DNA from: Prorocentrum cordatum
Taxonomy: Eukaryota > Sar > Dinophyceae > Prorocentrales > Prorocentraceae
Length of the DNA stretch: 64,000 nucleotides
Assembly: GCA_963575745.1 (NCBI GenBank)
Contig: CAUYUJ010008557.1
Span: forward strand, 124,001-188,000
Direction of reading: 5' to 3'
In this document: positions 11,116 through 23,405 of the stretch, piece by piece
Position numbering within the stretch: position 1 is the first letter of the stretch
Layout: each line of letters opens with the position of its first letter
The notes under the pieces: generated by a model
Database searches by the model: none
Seen by the model: only the letters and a program-made list of their open reading frames with translations
What the model was told of the DNA's origin: nothing
Translations under genes and position numbers: made by a program

Positions 11116-11787
11116 TTGAGGACCGAGGAGGGGGACGAGGGTCCACGCGGCATAGCCGCTGCGGGATGCACAGACAAGGGTGCTGCGTATCTTGGAGCGC
11201 TGAGCTTTATTTTAGATACGAGGTGTGGGTATAACCTCATATCGGAGAGATACATTAGAAATGCAGGTGCAGATCACTCTGAATACTGCTGGGGGAGAGT
11301 CAAAGGCCCTCGGCTCAGTTCGCATCGCATGCCCTAAATTTGAGGGTGGTAGTTTTAATGCTTCGGTCACGCCGGAGACTCCGTGCGTGATTTCGGTAGG
11401 AGAGCGGTGCATGGATCACGGCTTTAGTTTCTTCTGGCCAGCAGGCCGAAGACCCTACCTATTGCTGCCCAACGGTCAAAGAGTGGACCTGATCGTTGAG
11501 GGCAAGATGCCATACTTGACCCTTTCAGGCAAAGAGGCACTGCGTCAGCGGATGTGCGCGGTCGCCGTGGGGGAGGGTGAGCCTCCCGAGCGGTGGCGTT
11601 GCGTGACGCCAGGCGCCGAGGCATTCCTGGGCGATGTAGAATCTGCGGGAGGCCCTCCGCCCCATGCTGTCCAGACTCGCGTAACCATAGACCTGCGCAC
11701 ACATGAGTTGATTGGTACCCGCAGCTACGTTGACGGACGGCCGACTGAGATCGCGCCCGTTTATTATTATTATTATTGTTGCCTCTA
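11116..11787 (+). pseudogene. Retropepsin-like region of the Copia element
   Basis: One frame (11116-11337) contains LSFILDTRCGYNLISERYI, matching the hydrophobic-LDTG-x-x-x-DLI active-site loop of retroviral-type aspartic proteases, but with Arg in place of the Gly. A shift near 11270 moves the reading to 11225-11787. This gives GSVRIACPKFEGGSFNA, TPCVISVGERCMDHGFSFFWPAG and LPNGQRVDLIVEGKMPYL, the segment that follows the protease in dinoflagellate Copia polyproteins. The end at 11760-11785 is a TTATTA microsatellite read as poly-Tyr, so the natural C-terminus has been replaced. Inactive by both the frameshift and the altered DTG. Confidence 0.6.
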
Positions 11788-11849
11788 AGAGTCCCCCAAC
11801 TTTGCCCTGCCGCGGTCAAGCCGTTGGACAGAACGACGAGCAGCCTGGC

Positions 11850-12195
11850 AAAGCCGAGGCCTGCGCAGCCGCATATAAGAGCCCTCGCTGGTTCGGGGTC
11901 TCAGGATACCTCCCCTATTACATGGATCGAGGGTTGGATTCCAGTGCGTGCGACGCGGCCCCCGGGCCCGAGGAGGGTGAAGTTGGAGACGCTGACGGCG
12001 TTGACTTAGTCAACGTCGACGCACCGCCAGAGATGGACCCAGACGACGCGGAGGTTGAGGTGTCGGAATCCCTTGCCGAGCGGCCCAAAAGGGCCGCAGC
12101 CTCCCTGCCGCACCTTCTAACTCATACTCCTAAGAACCCATTTTGCCCAGTGTGCAATTGGGCCAAAGCTATCAGAAAGCAACAGCGCAAAGCGC
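11850..12195 (+). pseudogene. Copia integrase N-terminal zinc finger, cut by a LINE
   Basis: Within the open frame 11712-12788 the first part reads ERPKRAAASLPHLLTHTPKNPFCPVCNWAKAIRKQQRK. This shows His-x3-His and Cys-x2-Cys spaced as in the HHCC integrase finger of dinoflagellate Copia elements. Upstream is an acidic linker (EVEVSESLAE). Directly after the basic stretch the sequence changes to LINE reverse transcriptase without leaving the frame. The catalytic integrase core and the Copia RT are absent from the window, so the element ends here. Confidence 0.65.
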
Positions 12196-14771
12196 AAAGC
12201 GTGTCTTTCGGGCGAGCCCCTAGTATCGCTGGTCAAGGTTTGGGTTGCTATCCAACGTCTTGGGCTTTCCCGATTATCCTGGCCAGGTTCGTATTTGACT
12301 TGCCACCCAAGCCAGATGGCGGCGAGCGCACGGTCGCGTTGTTCACCACTTTTGTGCGCACCATCTTTCGGCGCTTTAGACGCGCGCGTGGCCTTGCATG
12401 GGCGCAGTGTCATACTCGTCCGCATGTTCACGGCTTGCGCAACCATTATTCTCAACAGTGCGCATGGCGCATGAGTGTCTTGGCTGGGTGCGCTGCGTTA
12501 CGTGGTCTGCCTGTTTGGGGCCTCTCCTGGGACATTAAGAAGGCATTCGAGCATGTTCGTCACCGCTTGCGCATCCAGCGTTGCCAACAATTTCAGTTCA
12601 ACCCCGCCCTCTTGAGAGCATTGCTGGGTTTGTACCGACCCCCGCGTATTTTTGTTGTGCGCCGAATCGTCGGCCCATGTATGTCTGCTGCAATCACTAT
12701 CGTTGCTGGCTGCTCTTTTGCCGATTTGTTCATGCGCATCATGCTTGCGCCAGAGTTAGACTCCTTACTTCGTGTGCATCCAGGCTAGCACTTGGGATTG
12801 GTTGTCGATGACGCTCAGGTCTTCGGAGTTGGCTCTGACGCCGAGGCGATGTGCGCGGGCCCAAATGCCTCGCATCTTCCCATGACTAAATTGACGTACT
12901 CTGCCCGCCTCCCCCTCTCCGGGCCCAAGTTGGTGCTCCTTGCGTCGGGTGCGACTCTGGCCAGAAGAATCGCAGCTGGGACTCCTCGGCTCGGGGGTGC
13001 CGTTCGTTTCTCCCGCAGGAACTCAGGCGTCGACTTTCAGGTTCGTCGCGGGCTCCGCTCTCGTATTGCGCTGAAGTCTAGGATTCAGAAGGCAATGCAG
13101 GCGGCTCGCCGTCCTGTTAGATTGCGGCGTGCAGAGGCCCAGGCCCAGGGCATCATCAATGCGAGCCTTCGTCATGCGGTCACCTTCGGAATTGATGTAG
13201 TGGGTTTAGGTACTTCCAGATTAAGCAGATCCGAAATGTACATCACGCTGGTCTTGGAACAGGTAGGCGCCGATCTGCCACCGTGGACTTAGCCTTGCTA
13301 TGAGTGACGGACCCAGCCCCAGATGCCCGCGCCGAAGTTGTTCGTCTTTGGGCTGCATCTAGGTGGGCGTCTCTATTACCGCGGGGCATTATGGATCGCG
13401 TTTGGCAGGAGGCCATCAGCACAGTCAACCGCCAGACTCCTTGGACTTCTCCAGGGCCCTGGTGCTATTTTGGTTGCTACCTTGCCCAGCACTGGATGGT
13501 CTTCTGAATCCCCGACAGTCTGGCATGCCGCATTGGGCGTCAGTCTAGATATTTCGTCTACTTCCCCTCGTGAGGTTGTGGTTTTAGTGGGTCGGGCAGC
13601 CCGCGTTTGGGCTTGGCAGCAGGCGTCTGACAGACGCCCGCTGCATCGCAGTCTTGCTGGACCCCCCTTCCTAGACCCCATCCGGGTCTTGTTAAGTAGG
13701 AAAGCACCAGGTTGGAGCGATCTCCAGCGTTGCGTTTTTTTTTTTTTTTTTGTTTGTCAGGCGGTCTATATTTTAAGCACCGGTGCCCCCTCGGTGGTCT
13801 GAGCCCTCTAAACCCGATCTCCCGCACATTTTATGAATGTGATGGTCTGTCAGATTTCAGATTTCGGCGCTGGTTTGGTGCGTCGCCAGCCTTTAAGTCC
13901 TGTAGAGAACGGCGCAGGGACAACCCTGTCTGGACCTCTGCCCTGATTCCCGACCCACGTTGCCCCTACTTCCTCCTCCCTCTCTTCCCTGATCCTGTGC
14001 GGGGGGTCGCCCGTGAAGGCCCCCTCTTCTCCTCGCCTGCCTATGGCGGCGGCTCAGGTACTTCTGGGCCATCACCGCTCACCTCATTGGCGGGATGGGC
14101 CGTGTTCCTTCTCTGGACCTAGGATAAAAGCCTCGGCCTATGGGGCGCGCCCGTGCATGGTCCGGTACGTCCGAGGTGCGGAGTTGTACGCTTCCTGCTT
14201 TTACCTTTCGCGCGCTTCTCCCGGCCTTGAATATGAGCATGTCACTGATACACAGTATCTGATTGATAAGTGGCGGCTAGGTTTCGAGGCCACTACCCAC
14301 GGATGGGCTGTTCATTTCTCTCCGCGGAGGGAGGTCCACCGTCTTGCGTCTGGCATCGGGCGTCACCTGATTCGCCCCGCAAAGAGTCGTTCCCGCAGCC
14401 GCGCCCTTGCCCGGGTACATTATGAGGGAAATCACGAGGCCGACCGCCTGGCTAAGCTAGGTGCAGGCCCTCATTATAAAGATCAGGTGATGTTGGATTG
14501 GATTTCTCGCGCGACAGCGCTTGTTGCTCATGCCGCACAATGCGTCGGACATTGTGCGGCTTGGATCTTCGAGCTCCCCAAGGATGCGGCAAGCTGGCGC
14601 TGCCCCTCCTGTTTCATCTACCCCCCCTGCTCCTCCCAGGTGCTCGGGGAGGGGCTCTGCGCGGGCATTTCTGGGGCACCAGTATCGGTCGGTTCCTTTG
14701 TGCAAGTTGCTGGCCCAGCTTTGTTTCCAAACGGCGCCTGCCATGAACCGCTTGCGCCGGCCCCGCGGTAG
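12196..14771 (+). pseudogene. 5'-truncated LINE: reverse transcriptase and RNase H
   Basis: RT motifs in order are FVFDLPPKPDGGERTVALFTTFVR (12294 on), LSWDIKKAFEHVRHRL (catalytic Asp of motif A), and VAGCSFADLFMRIML. After a TAG at 12786-12788 comes HLGLVVDDAQVFG, the YVDD box with Val for Tyr. The thumb region (NSGVDFQVRRGLRSRI) follows. Frames change near 13290-13500, and a T17 run (13735-13751) breaks the coding sequence. RNase H is readable in 14013-14771: RGAELYASCFYL, YEHVTDTQYLIDKW and YEGNHEADRLAKLGAG, corresponding to its E, D and final D boxes. The endonuclease and ORF1 are missing, as in an incomplete target-primed insertion. The insertion lies within the Copia integrase. Confidence 0.75.
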
Positions 14772-15025
14772 GTGGCCATGCTCTGCGCGTGCTTTGCGAT
14801 TTATTTTTGCGCGACCGATGTGGTCGTTATAGTTGGTAACGCGTTGCATTTTTGAAGCGCCGTTGCAAGGGTCGCCCCCGCGCCGAGGGCGCCATTGACA
14901 GGCTCGAAGAAATGCAGGATGGGCGCCGCCCTCGGACTCGTGAAGTTATCGGTTCGGTCGCGCCCATCGACCAGACCGAATAGTGCGCGTGCCTTTCCCC
15001 ATCCGCATGATGCTTCCATTTTTTC
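14772..15025. other. Probable LINE 3' untranslated region
   Basis: About 250 bp after the RNase H frame with no open frame of note. The end of the insertion is not marked by a clear poly-A tail. Confidence 0.35.
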
Positions 15026-15026
15026 C

Positions 15027-15072
15027 CAACCCTCCTGTGTTGGGTACTCGTTTTGAATAGAGCACTGCGGTC
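15027..15072 (-). repeat. Dispersed motif D, copy 1
   Basis: CCAACCCTCCTGTGTTGGGTACTCGTTTTGAATAGAGC is a diverged copy of a motif also found at 40168-40215 (opposite strand) and 47079-47128. The core on the other strand is ACCACAGGATGGTTGG. Strand is given relative to the copy at 40168. Confidence 0.6.
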
Positions 15073-15180
15073 TCCACCTTCCTTCCTTCCCGCCCCCCCC
15101 CTCTCTTCTCTCCTCCTCTCCTCTCTTGCTTGCTTTCTCCTCCTCTCTTCGCTCCTCCTCTTCTCTTCTCTTGCCTTTCA
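15073..15180. repeat. Pyrimidine-rich tract
   Basis: CCTTCC, CTCTTCTCTCCTCC and similar units, linking motif D to the minisatellite that follows. Confidence 0.85.
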
Positions 15181-15189
15181 CGTCATCCC

Positions 15190-15880
15190 TGGCGGGCTGC
15201 GATCTGCGGAACTGTCACCACTTTCGACGGCTGCTGGTGGGTCCAGCGGAGTGAGGCACCACGGGGATTCAGATTAGACCTCGCCATCCCTGGGGGGGGG
15301 GCTGCGATCTGTGAAACTGTCGCCACTTTCGAGGGCTGCTGGTGGGTCCAGCGGAGTGAGGCGCCACGGGGATTCATATTAGACCTCGCCATCTCTGGGG
15401 GGGGGGGCTGCGATCTGTGAAACTGTCACCACTTTCGAGGGCTGCTGGTTGGTCCAGCGGAGTGAGGCACCACAGGGACTCAGATTAGACCTCGCCGTCT
15501 CTGGAGGGCTGCGATCTGTGAACCTGTCGCCACTTTCGAGGGCTGCTGGTGGGTCCAGCGGAGTGAGGCACCACGGGGATTCAGATTAGACCTCGCCATC
15601 TCTGGGGGGCCGCGATCTGTGAAACTGTCGCCACTTTCGAGGGTTGCTGGTGGGTCCAGCGGAGTGAGGCACCACGGGGACACAGATTATACCTCGCCAT
15701 CCCTGTGTGAAACTGTCGCCACTTTCGAGGCTGCTGGTGGGTCCAGCGGAGTGAGGCACCACGGGGACTCAGATTAGACCTCGCCACCCCTGGGCGGCTG
15801 CGATCTGTGAAACGGTCGCCACTTTCGAGGGCTGCTGGTGGGTGGCCAGCGGAGTGAGGCACCACGGGGACTCAGATTCT
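15190..15880. repeat. Minisatellite, seven units of about 85-106 bp
   Basis: Unit landmarks are GGCTGCGATCTGTGAAACTG, CGCCACTTTCGAGGGCTGCT, GGTGGGTCCAGCGGAGTGAG, GCACCACGGGGATTCAGATT and AGACCTCGCCATC. Unit starts are near 15190, 15293, 15398, 15504, 15605, 15706 and 15790. The sixth lacks the GGCTGCGATC part. Variation between units is mostly in the G-run (2 to 9) and single bases. Confidence 0.95.
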
Positions 15881-16630
15881 GACCGCGAGCAATGCTCGCG
15901 TGCCCTTGCGCGGTTCGTGCCACGTGGCGCTGCGACTCGAGCTGGCGGTCGTCCTTCGGACCCGCAGAAACATCTGCTGAGCTCGATGAGCTAGGGGAAC
16001 TACAGGAAAGAAGTGCAGGAAACGGAGGCCGGTCATGCACTCGCCGATACCTCGTTGCTCTGTCATCGTCTTTGCTGTTGCATGATCCTTATCTGGCCTG
16101 CCGGCGCCGCGGCTCGAGCTGGCGGTCGCCCTTCGGGCCCGCGGGAACATCTTCTGAGACAAGTGGACGCCGCCGCCTTACTTGCAGGCAGCGCATTGCA
16201 TTCGCGGACAGCAGCATGGCAGACCGCAGTGAGATCCTCAGTCGCGTGGTGTTGCCAAGCCTGGTGGAGACGCGCGTGATCGACCTGAAGTCCCAATCGC
16301 GCGTGCACTGTACCTGCGTGGCGTTCAGGCACGCGCGTGATGCTGCTCGCTCCGCGTTCAACCAGTACGTCGCCAGTGCAACTTTGGACGATGGACAACC
16401 GATTGATGATGCGCGACCCCGGCCTTGAGTTTCTTTCCCGCGGGCCGCCCGCAGACCTGGCGGCGCGCCTGCGAGCGTTCAGCTCCCGCGCTGAAATGTG
16501 CGGGAAGGAGGCGGAGAAGCTAGCGGGCGAGCTACGCCTCGCTCGTTCCTTGCACTCTAAACAAGTTTTATCATGTGGAACTCTGCGACGACATGGCGCA
16601 GGCAGCGCTGCGGGTTTAGCTCGCACTTGA
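15881..16630 (+). other. Unassigned stretch with a possible coding segment
   Basis: An open frame at 15892-16428 (178 codons) holds two diverged copies of a short peptide-coding repeat (SSWRSSFGPAETS and SSWRSPFGPAGTS; DNA near 15934-15975 and 16112-16152). Its C-terminal part from MADRSEILSRVVLPSLVE looks more protein-like. An overlapping frame gives LAARLRAFSSRAEMCGKEAE at 16455 on. No family is recognised and no support from introns or SL is seen. Confidence 0.2.
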
Positions 16631-17079
16631 AAAACGCGGCAGTCTTCTGTCTCCTCCCGCCACTTTCATCGTCGTCCTATTCCCCGCCTCACCTTCTCCA
16701 TGCGTGCTGCTGCTTCCGCGATGGCCTTTCGCCCCCCCCGCCCTCCATTCCATCCCTCTCCTACCCCTCGTTCCCGTGCCCGTTCTTCTTCGATCCTGGG
16801 GCCTCAAGCCTCGTCCTTTCGATCGTCGTCCTGTGAATCGTGCAGCGCATGCGCATCCCATGTAGCTTGCACAGCAAATCGCCGCGTCTACACTGTCGTT
16901 GTTCCTGCTAATGTTGGCATATTCCTCTTGCCATTTGATGCGCGTGGGTTGGGTGCGTCGCAGGGTATTTTTAAGAAGAAGATGTTTATGCGTTGTTTTT
17001 TATGTTGTTTATTTTGTTTCACCCGATTGGCCTCGCGGAGCCCTGTAGTTGGCCATCGGAGGTGACGGGAGATGGCGGG
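16631..17079. other. No gene seen
   Basis: Pyrimidine-rich first part, then T-rich (TTTTTTATGTTGTTTATTTTG near 16997). Nothing recognisable. Confidence 0.4.
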
Positions 17080-17660
17080 CGGGGCGGTGGGAGGACCTGC
17101 ACGTTCTGCACGCGCATTTCCTTGGTCGTTCTCCCCGGGACCTGACGCAGTGAAGGCGCAGTGATCTGCCTGCGCAATGCTGGTCTCTTGGATACTCTCC
17201 TTGGATATACCTCTCAGCACTTGTCGTTTCTCCTCCGCGCCCATCTGCGCCCGGGCTCGCAAAGAGACAGAAGAAGACAAAACTTCGCCCTGTCTCTTGC
17301 TTGCTTGCCTGATGCACCTCTCCCGCGCCGTAGTTGACTGGTCTGGGGGGTAGTTGTCGTGCCCTGGGACTTACCGCAGCCCCCGTCGCAACCGCGAGTG
17401 CCGAGCCGCGACGGAACCAGACGCCCGTAGCGTCTGGCTCGTGTTTGTGGTAAGTTGCCCGCGTTACATGTTGCGTTGCGCCCAGGCTCGTAAAGAGGCA
17501 GAAGAAGAAATCCCCCTCTCCCGTGCTATTCCAGGAGAGGTCTGCATTGCACTGTCTGTGCCCTTGGAACCCTCGTAGCCCCCGCCGCAACCGCGAGGGT
17601 CGAGCCGCGACGGAACTGGACACCCGTTGCGTCTGGCTTGTGTTTGTGTCGGCCCGTTTC
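17080..17660. repeat. Diverged repeats with period of about 200 bp
   Basis: The segment starting GCCCCCGTCGCAACCGCGAG at 17379 recurs at 17579, both ending in GTCTGGCT-GTGTTTGTG. The segment CGGGCTCGCAAAGAGACAGA at 17251 recurs as CAGGCTCGTAAAGAGGCAGA at 17481. The part 17091-17140, with the nearby CTTGGATATACCTCTC at 17203, resembles 5696-5775 upstream of the Cys-rich ORF. Confidence 0.6.
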
Positions 17661-18739
17661 TGTTTTATGGTGGTGCGGGGAGGCGTTCAAAAAAGCGGAG
17701 GGACTTGTGCTTGTACCTGAAGCTGGCAGCATGGCTGCCATTGAGGACCAGGGCTTCAATTCGTCCCAAGAGATGGTGCCACCAGTTTTTGCTATGCTTG
17801 CTTGCTGCCGTGGCCCTCGTGGTTTCGGTTCTTGTTTTGTCGGTCGGTCCTTTCGGTCCGTTGTCTCGGGTCCTGGGTCCGTTCCTCGCCCCATTCGGCC
17901 TTCCGGCCCTTCGCCGTTCGTCGGCTTTGCAGGGAGCTGAGGCCAGTCGTCAGCCCGCGTCCGGATAAAAACTCCTCCTCCTGCTCCTCCTCTTACCCAC
18001 GTGCCTGGAGGGAACGTCGCGACACTGGGATTCGGACGTATTTGGTGGAAATGCTGGGCGAGGGCGCCAATGCGGGGTCGTACGTCAAAGGCCTCTTCGA
18101 TGTGATGGGGTTTGCGCGGAGGCGTGTCGGGGTCGTCGCGGAAACAATGTTGCTGGTTAGGGGATAACTTGGGGGCCCCTTTCGGTTTGTTTTCGGTCTT
18201 GTTGGGGACCTCGTGAACCCTGGATGGGGCGTTTGGGCGCGTGTTGGCAGTTACGTGGGTCCTTTAGGACCAGAGGGCTCGCGCCTGGTGGCGGTCTGAA
18301 GGTCCTTCTTGGGGCTTTTTTTCGGGGATCGTGTGGGCATCTTCGCCCGTCCTGGAGCTTTCTCGGGCCGTCACGGGTTGTCCTGGGGCGATGTTAGGCC
18401 TTCCTGGGGCGTCGGTAGCACGAAAAAGCGAGAACGCGAAACGAATGCCAAATCTTATAGACAACGCATTGATTTGGGATTTGGAGGCCCACTTGGGGGG
18501 TCCTCTTGGACCTCTTTGGGTCGTTCGGAAGTTCTCGTGGGCAGTCAGGAGGCCATGTTGGACCCTCTTGGGGCTACTGTCGGCTCGTGTAAACGACTTG
18601 GCACGGATCCCCAGAAACCTGGAGGTCTCATGAAACCCTCGGCAGGGGCGTCCAGGAGCTCCAGAAGCCAGGGATTCTGGAAGGTCCGGCTGGGGGGGGA
18701 GGGTCCCACCCCCCCAGATTGTAACAGTATAGAGAGGGG
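17661..18739. other. No gene seen
   Basis: About 1.1 kb, G/T-rich on the plus strand, with repeated CCTTGGGG / TCTTGGGG words and CTCCTCCTGCTCCTCCTC near 17970. Open frames of 100-120 codons have no recognisable features. Confidence 0.4.
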
Positions 18740-19048
<309 letters not shown>

Positions 19049-19055
<7 letters not shown>

Positions 19056-20835
19056 GGGGGGGGCGGCACGCTCCTCTCTCCGCTCCGGCAGCCGCCGCGA
19101 CCGTTCTGGGCGCCCCCCCCCGCGCCGCGCCCGCTCCCCAGATCGGAGCCTCGGCGCGCCTCGTGCGTCGACCGCGGGGGGGTCGGACAGGGCCAGGACG
19201 AGGATAGATCTGTTCCAGAGCGTTCCGGAGAGCTCTCAGGGTGTTCCAGAAGGTTCTGAAAAGGCCGCGGCGCCCGAGATGTCTTCCAGAGCCGCCTGCT
19301 CTTGGAGATTCTCTGGATGTACCCCCACCTGCTTTCATGATTTAATCCTCGTCCTGGCTTCGTCTTGGCAGCAGGCACATCGGGCACGGTCGGGGCGTTT
19401 GGTCAGGAGTGCGCCTAGGAGGCTGCAGACGCACTCGGGTCATGAAGAAAGCACTGCTGAGAGTTTTTTGCTAGTTTCTCGGCTGCGAGCGAGGGGGGGG
19501 AATGAGAAGGAGAAGGCCTTTTCAGAAGACGGGTGGACTTTTCAGAAGCCCTCGCGCCTTCTGAAAGTTTTCTATCTTCGGAGAAGACTTATGATATTCT
19601 CAGAAGGCCGGGGGCCTTCCGAGCCTTCTGAGACGTCCAGCCCATTCTCACTTCCCGCCCATGTTCGCCGCCAAGATTCAGCCTCTGGGGGCCCTCACCA
19701 GGCCTCGGGGCCGTTAAAAAACGGCTCGAGATGAGAAGCTGGTCCTGGCAAATGGCTCGAGACCTCTGGGGGTCGACGTTGTGAACAGATCATGACGTCG
19801 GGGGTTGTTGTGGGAGGCTTTAGGCCCTGGGGGATTCCTCATCTGATGAGGGCGGTGGCGGTATCCATGGCCAAGCCTCAGTTGGTGTTCCACCAGCTTC
19901 TGGACCCTGGGTTCCTTATCGAAGGGTTGCTTGTCCAGTCCCGTCACCGTAATAGATCAGCCTGATGCAGCGGGGGCCCTATGAGGACTTCCTGTCTGCC
20001 AATGGGGCCGCGCCTTTCGAAACTCAGTGTCGAGGAAGGATGCGTGCGGCCTTTGATTTCTTATAGTATGATCTCCTATCGCTTGTGCCTGCTGCAGAAG
20101 TGGACGAGGCGGCCGTCTCTTGTCCCCCACAGAATCGGCGTTTGCTAGACAGTCCCGGGCGTCTCCTGAGCAGCCCTGCCCTGTTTCATTCCTTCGTCGG
20201 GTGCGCCGACTAAAGGGCCTCTCTCGTCGGGGTGCTTATTGCGGAGGTGATTATGCTGCCCTCTGGGTGAGGTGCGCAGGTAGGGTCTCGGAGCCCCCGT
20301 CCGTGGCCATCCCCACGTAGTCAGGTGTGGAGTTCAGGTGGTTGGAGCCCCAGCTTCGATCATGGGCGCGGCGGGAAGCCCGCAGCCGAGCCCCCCTCCC
20401 GGAGCGGCCATGACCTCGCATGAGGCCGCGGCTCTCCGGCGAGTCTGAGTTCGTATGGTCGTCACTCGTTTTTCTGCTCTAGCAGTTCGTCCGTCACTCA
20501 AAGACTGAACCCAAGGAGTGGCCATGCCACTGAACAGTTACAGGCTGTTCCAAGCTTGTCTCGACCCTCGACAACCCGCGCGTCCAGTATCGCTCGGTGC
20601 TATTGTGCGTCCACGTTCTTTCTTTCCGCCTCTGTTCTTTGTCGAACCTCTCTCATGAATGCAGATCTGGGGGTCTCTGGCATACGCTAGATGTTCTGAG
20701 CAATCATGACAGACATTACTGTGGACCAGCAGTGGTGAAATCAGCAGTATCGTTTGTGGGTGATTTGCGGGGCTGTGAGATCATATGATGAGGCGCGAGC
20801 GGTAATACGATCATGTGTTGTGATACGTACGTGTT
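19049..20835. other. No gene seen; TTCAGAAG-rich patch
   Basis: GC-rich 19060-19250 has no gene-like frame. Between 19510 and 19640 the word TTCAGAAG or its complement occurs repeatedly, including TTTCAGAAG and CTTCTGAAA as a 9-bp stem with a 9-bp loop near 19541-19567. The rest is unassigned. Confidence 0.45.
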
Positions 20836-21357
20836 GTGGGATGCGCAGAGTCAGTTAAATTCAATATGTTTTCGATTTGGCATGTGGGATACATAGCACA
20901 TGTGCCGAGCCATTCCGAGCGAGCCATTCCAAACGAGTTTGAGCAGGTCACTGGTTCTTCTCAGGTTTTGCAGCTGTCGCTGCTGTCTGAACGTTTGGAT
21001 GCTGAGGGCACCAGTCATGACGTGCCTCAAGCCGCCTTCTTTACCACGCAGATCCTGGAAGAGTCTTGCCTTCGAGCTCGACTCGCCAGTCTCAGTTTCG
21101 AGCCTGGGCTCCAGCGTGTCAGCACGGTTCGATACCAGAGGTCTCGAGCAGTGGGAGTTGTGTGTTGGGGGGGGGGCAGGTTACGGTGTCTCTTCCCCCC
21201 TTCATTTTGGCGAGGGGGATGTTTCGTTGCATGCGTTGTCGACGAAAGGAGTGCCCAGGGGGGCTGCCTAAGAGAGCCAGCCCGACATGGGGCGGACTTT
21301 CTCGATGGGGTTGCAGCCATGACAGCGATCCTGGGCACACGAGAAGGATCCGAATGA
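20836..21357 (+). other. Unsupported open frame next to the GAT repeat
   Basis: 173 codons, of which the first 90 have protein-like composition (FNMFSIWHVGYIAHV, LLSERLDAEGTSHDV). The rest crosses a G8 run. No family, SL or intron evidence. It may be an exon fragment or chance. Confidence 0.15.
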
Positions 21358-21362
21358 TGTCA

Positions 21363-21431
<69 letters not shown>

Positions 21432-21467
21432 ATGATGATGATGATGATGCTGATGATGGTGATGATG

Positions 21468-21499
<32 letters not shown>

Positions 21500-21659
21500 G
21501 ATGATGATGATGGTGGTGGTGATGATGATGATTATTATAATGCTGATGCTGCTAATGATGATGATGCTGATGCCACCGATGCTGATGATGCTGATGATGA
21601 TGATGACGACGATGATGACGATACTGATTGTTATGATGATGGTGATGATGATGATAATA

Positions 21660-21698
<39 letters not shown>

Positions 21699-21833
21699 CT
21701 GATAATCATGATGATGATGATGATGATGATGAGGATGCTGGCGGCGATGATCAGGAGGACGATGATGGTGGCGGTGATGATGATGCTGATGACGACGATG
21801 CTGATGATGAGGATGATGCTGATGGCGATGATT

Positions 21834-21905
<72 letters not shown>

Positions 21906-22394
21906 CAGGTGGTGATGATCAGGAGGACGACGATGATGGTTGCGATGATGATGATGATGATGAGGAGGAGGAGGAGGAGGAGGAGGAGAATGAGGATGAT
22001 GATGATGATGCTGCTGATGATGATGATGCTCATGGTGATGATGAGGAGGATGACGATCATGATGCTGATGATGCTGATGATGATGATTCTGGTGGTGGTG
22101 ATCAAGATGGTGACGATGAGGCCGATGCCGATGATGGTGATGCTTATGCTGATGCTTCTGCTTCTGATGATGCTGATGATGATGATGGTGATGGTGATGG
22201 TGATGACGTGACGATGACGGTGTCGACGACAACGACGACGATGACGACGGTGGCGACGACGGAGACAACGATGACGACGATGAGAACGATGATGATGCTG
22301 TTGATGATGATGAGTTTGATGATGGTGATGATGGTGATGAGTTTGATGATGGTGATGATGATGGTAGTGGTGGTTGTGGTAGTGAGTATGATGC

Positions 22395-22451
<57 letters not shown>

Positions 22452-22500
22452 CGATGATCAGAATGATGATGCTTGTCATGATGATGTTGCTGATGTTGTG
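21357..22500. repeat. GAT trinucleotide repeat of about 1.1 kb
   Basis: (GAT)n with interruptions (GCT, GGT, GAC, GAG, TAT). The purest blocks are at 21366-21430 and 21834-21905. All six frames are open for long distances as poly-Met, poly-Asp, poly-His or poly-Ile. These are not genes. Confidence 0.97.
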
Positions 22501-22585
22501 GACGAGGAGGGGGAGGGGGAGGAGGAGGAGGAGGAGGAGGCGGAGGAGAAGGAGGAAGAGGAGGAGGAGGAGGAGGAGAGGGGAC
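22501..22585. repeat. GAG/GGA-rich repeat
   Basis: Continues the GAT tract as GAGGAGGAG with GCG and AAG interruptions. Confidence 0.9.
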
Positions 22586-23405
22586 GGTGGTGGAGGAGGG
22601 GATGGCACAACCACAAGGGCGGTGTCTGGGACGCTCCCGCAGACCGGATTTGGCAAGGTTTGGTCCAAGACCCTAGGCACCGCTCCTCCTCTCCCCAGGC
22701 GCGCGGGGGGCGCGCAGCAGGAACGTGCGCCTGCCACCGCGGACGGGGGTCAGACTCTTAAGGATCTTCTGGAGCTCCTTTCGAGCCATTCCTCGTCCAG
22801 TGACTTCTGTTACTAGGGGCATCTATTTGTGCTTGTGCGCGAAGAAAAGCAACGACACGGACCATCGAAACTAGTGCAGAGCGATTCGTGTGTATTGGCG
22901 ATATACTTGTCTGGATTGAGCAGGGGTACTGCACAATGCACGGATTACCCGAAACATTCCACACGACGGAGAAGTGCATATTGGCGATTTCCGTGTACGG
23001 CTGACCATATTCCAGTAGAGGGTGATGGAATCGCAACGGAGTGTGCTTACGGAAGCATCGGCCACTGCATCATCGCGTGTTCTACAAATGGGTTTGGTAC
23101 CATTGCGCGCGGCACAGCCGCAGGTTTAAATACGCCCCATAGTTGAGGGGCTGAGGGGCTGACTGAGATAACCGCATCTGTTCCAGGCCGACTGCCGCCT
23201 ATTGTTTACAGTCGTCCAGCTTTCTTCAGACACCCAGGAAGGAAGTCGCAGACCGTCATACTGCCACCAGAGCGCGAATATTTGCCTGTGCATGTGCTTG
23301 CCTATTGTAGGTCGGCTCGTGTGGTGTTTCCAGTTTCACTTGACCTTTTGCTTCGCACAGCGGTCGAGGCCGCGGGGCGCGCCTGTTTGAACCAGGGCGC
23401 GTGGC
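22586..23405. other. No gene seen
   Basis: Mixed-composition sequence. The word TATTGGCGAT occurs twice (22894 and 22979). Short open frames only. Confidence 0.4.

Noticed and set aside
21066-22268. Long poly-Met, poly-Ile and poly-His open frames
   Set aside because: Translation of the GAT repeat in different frames.
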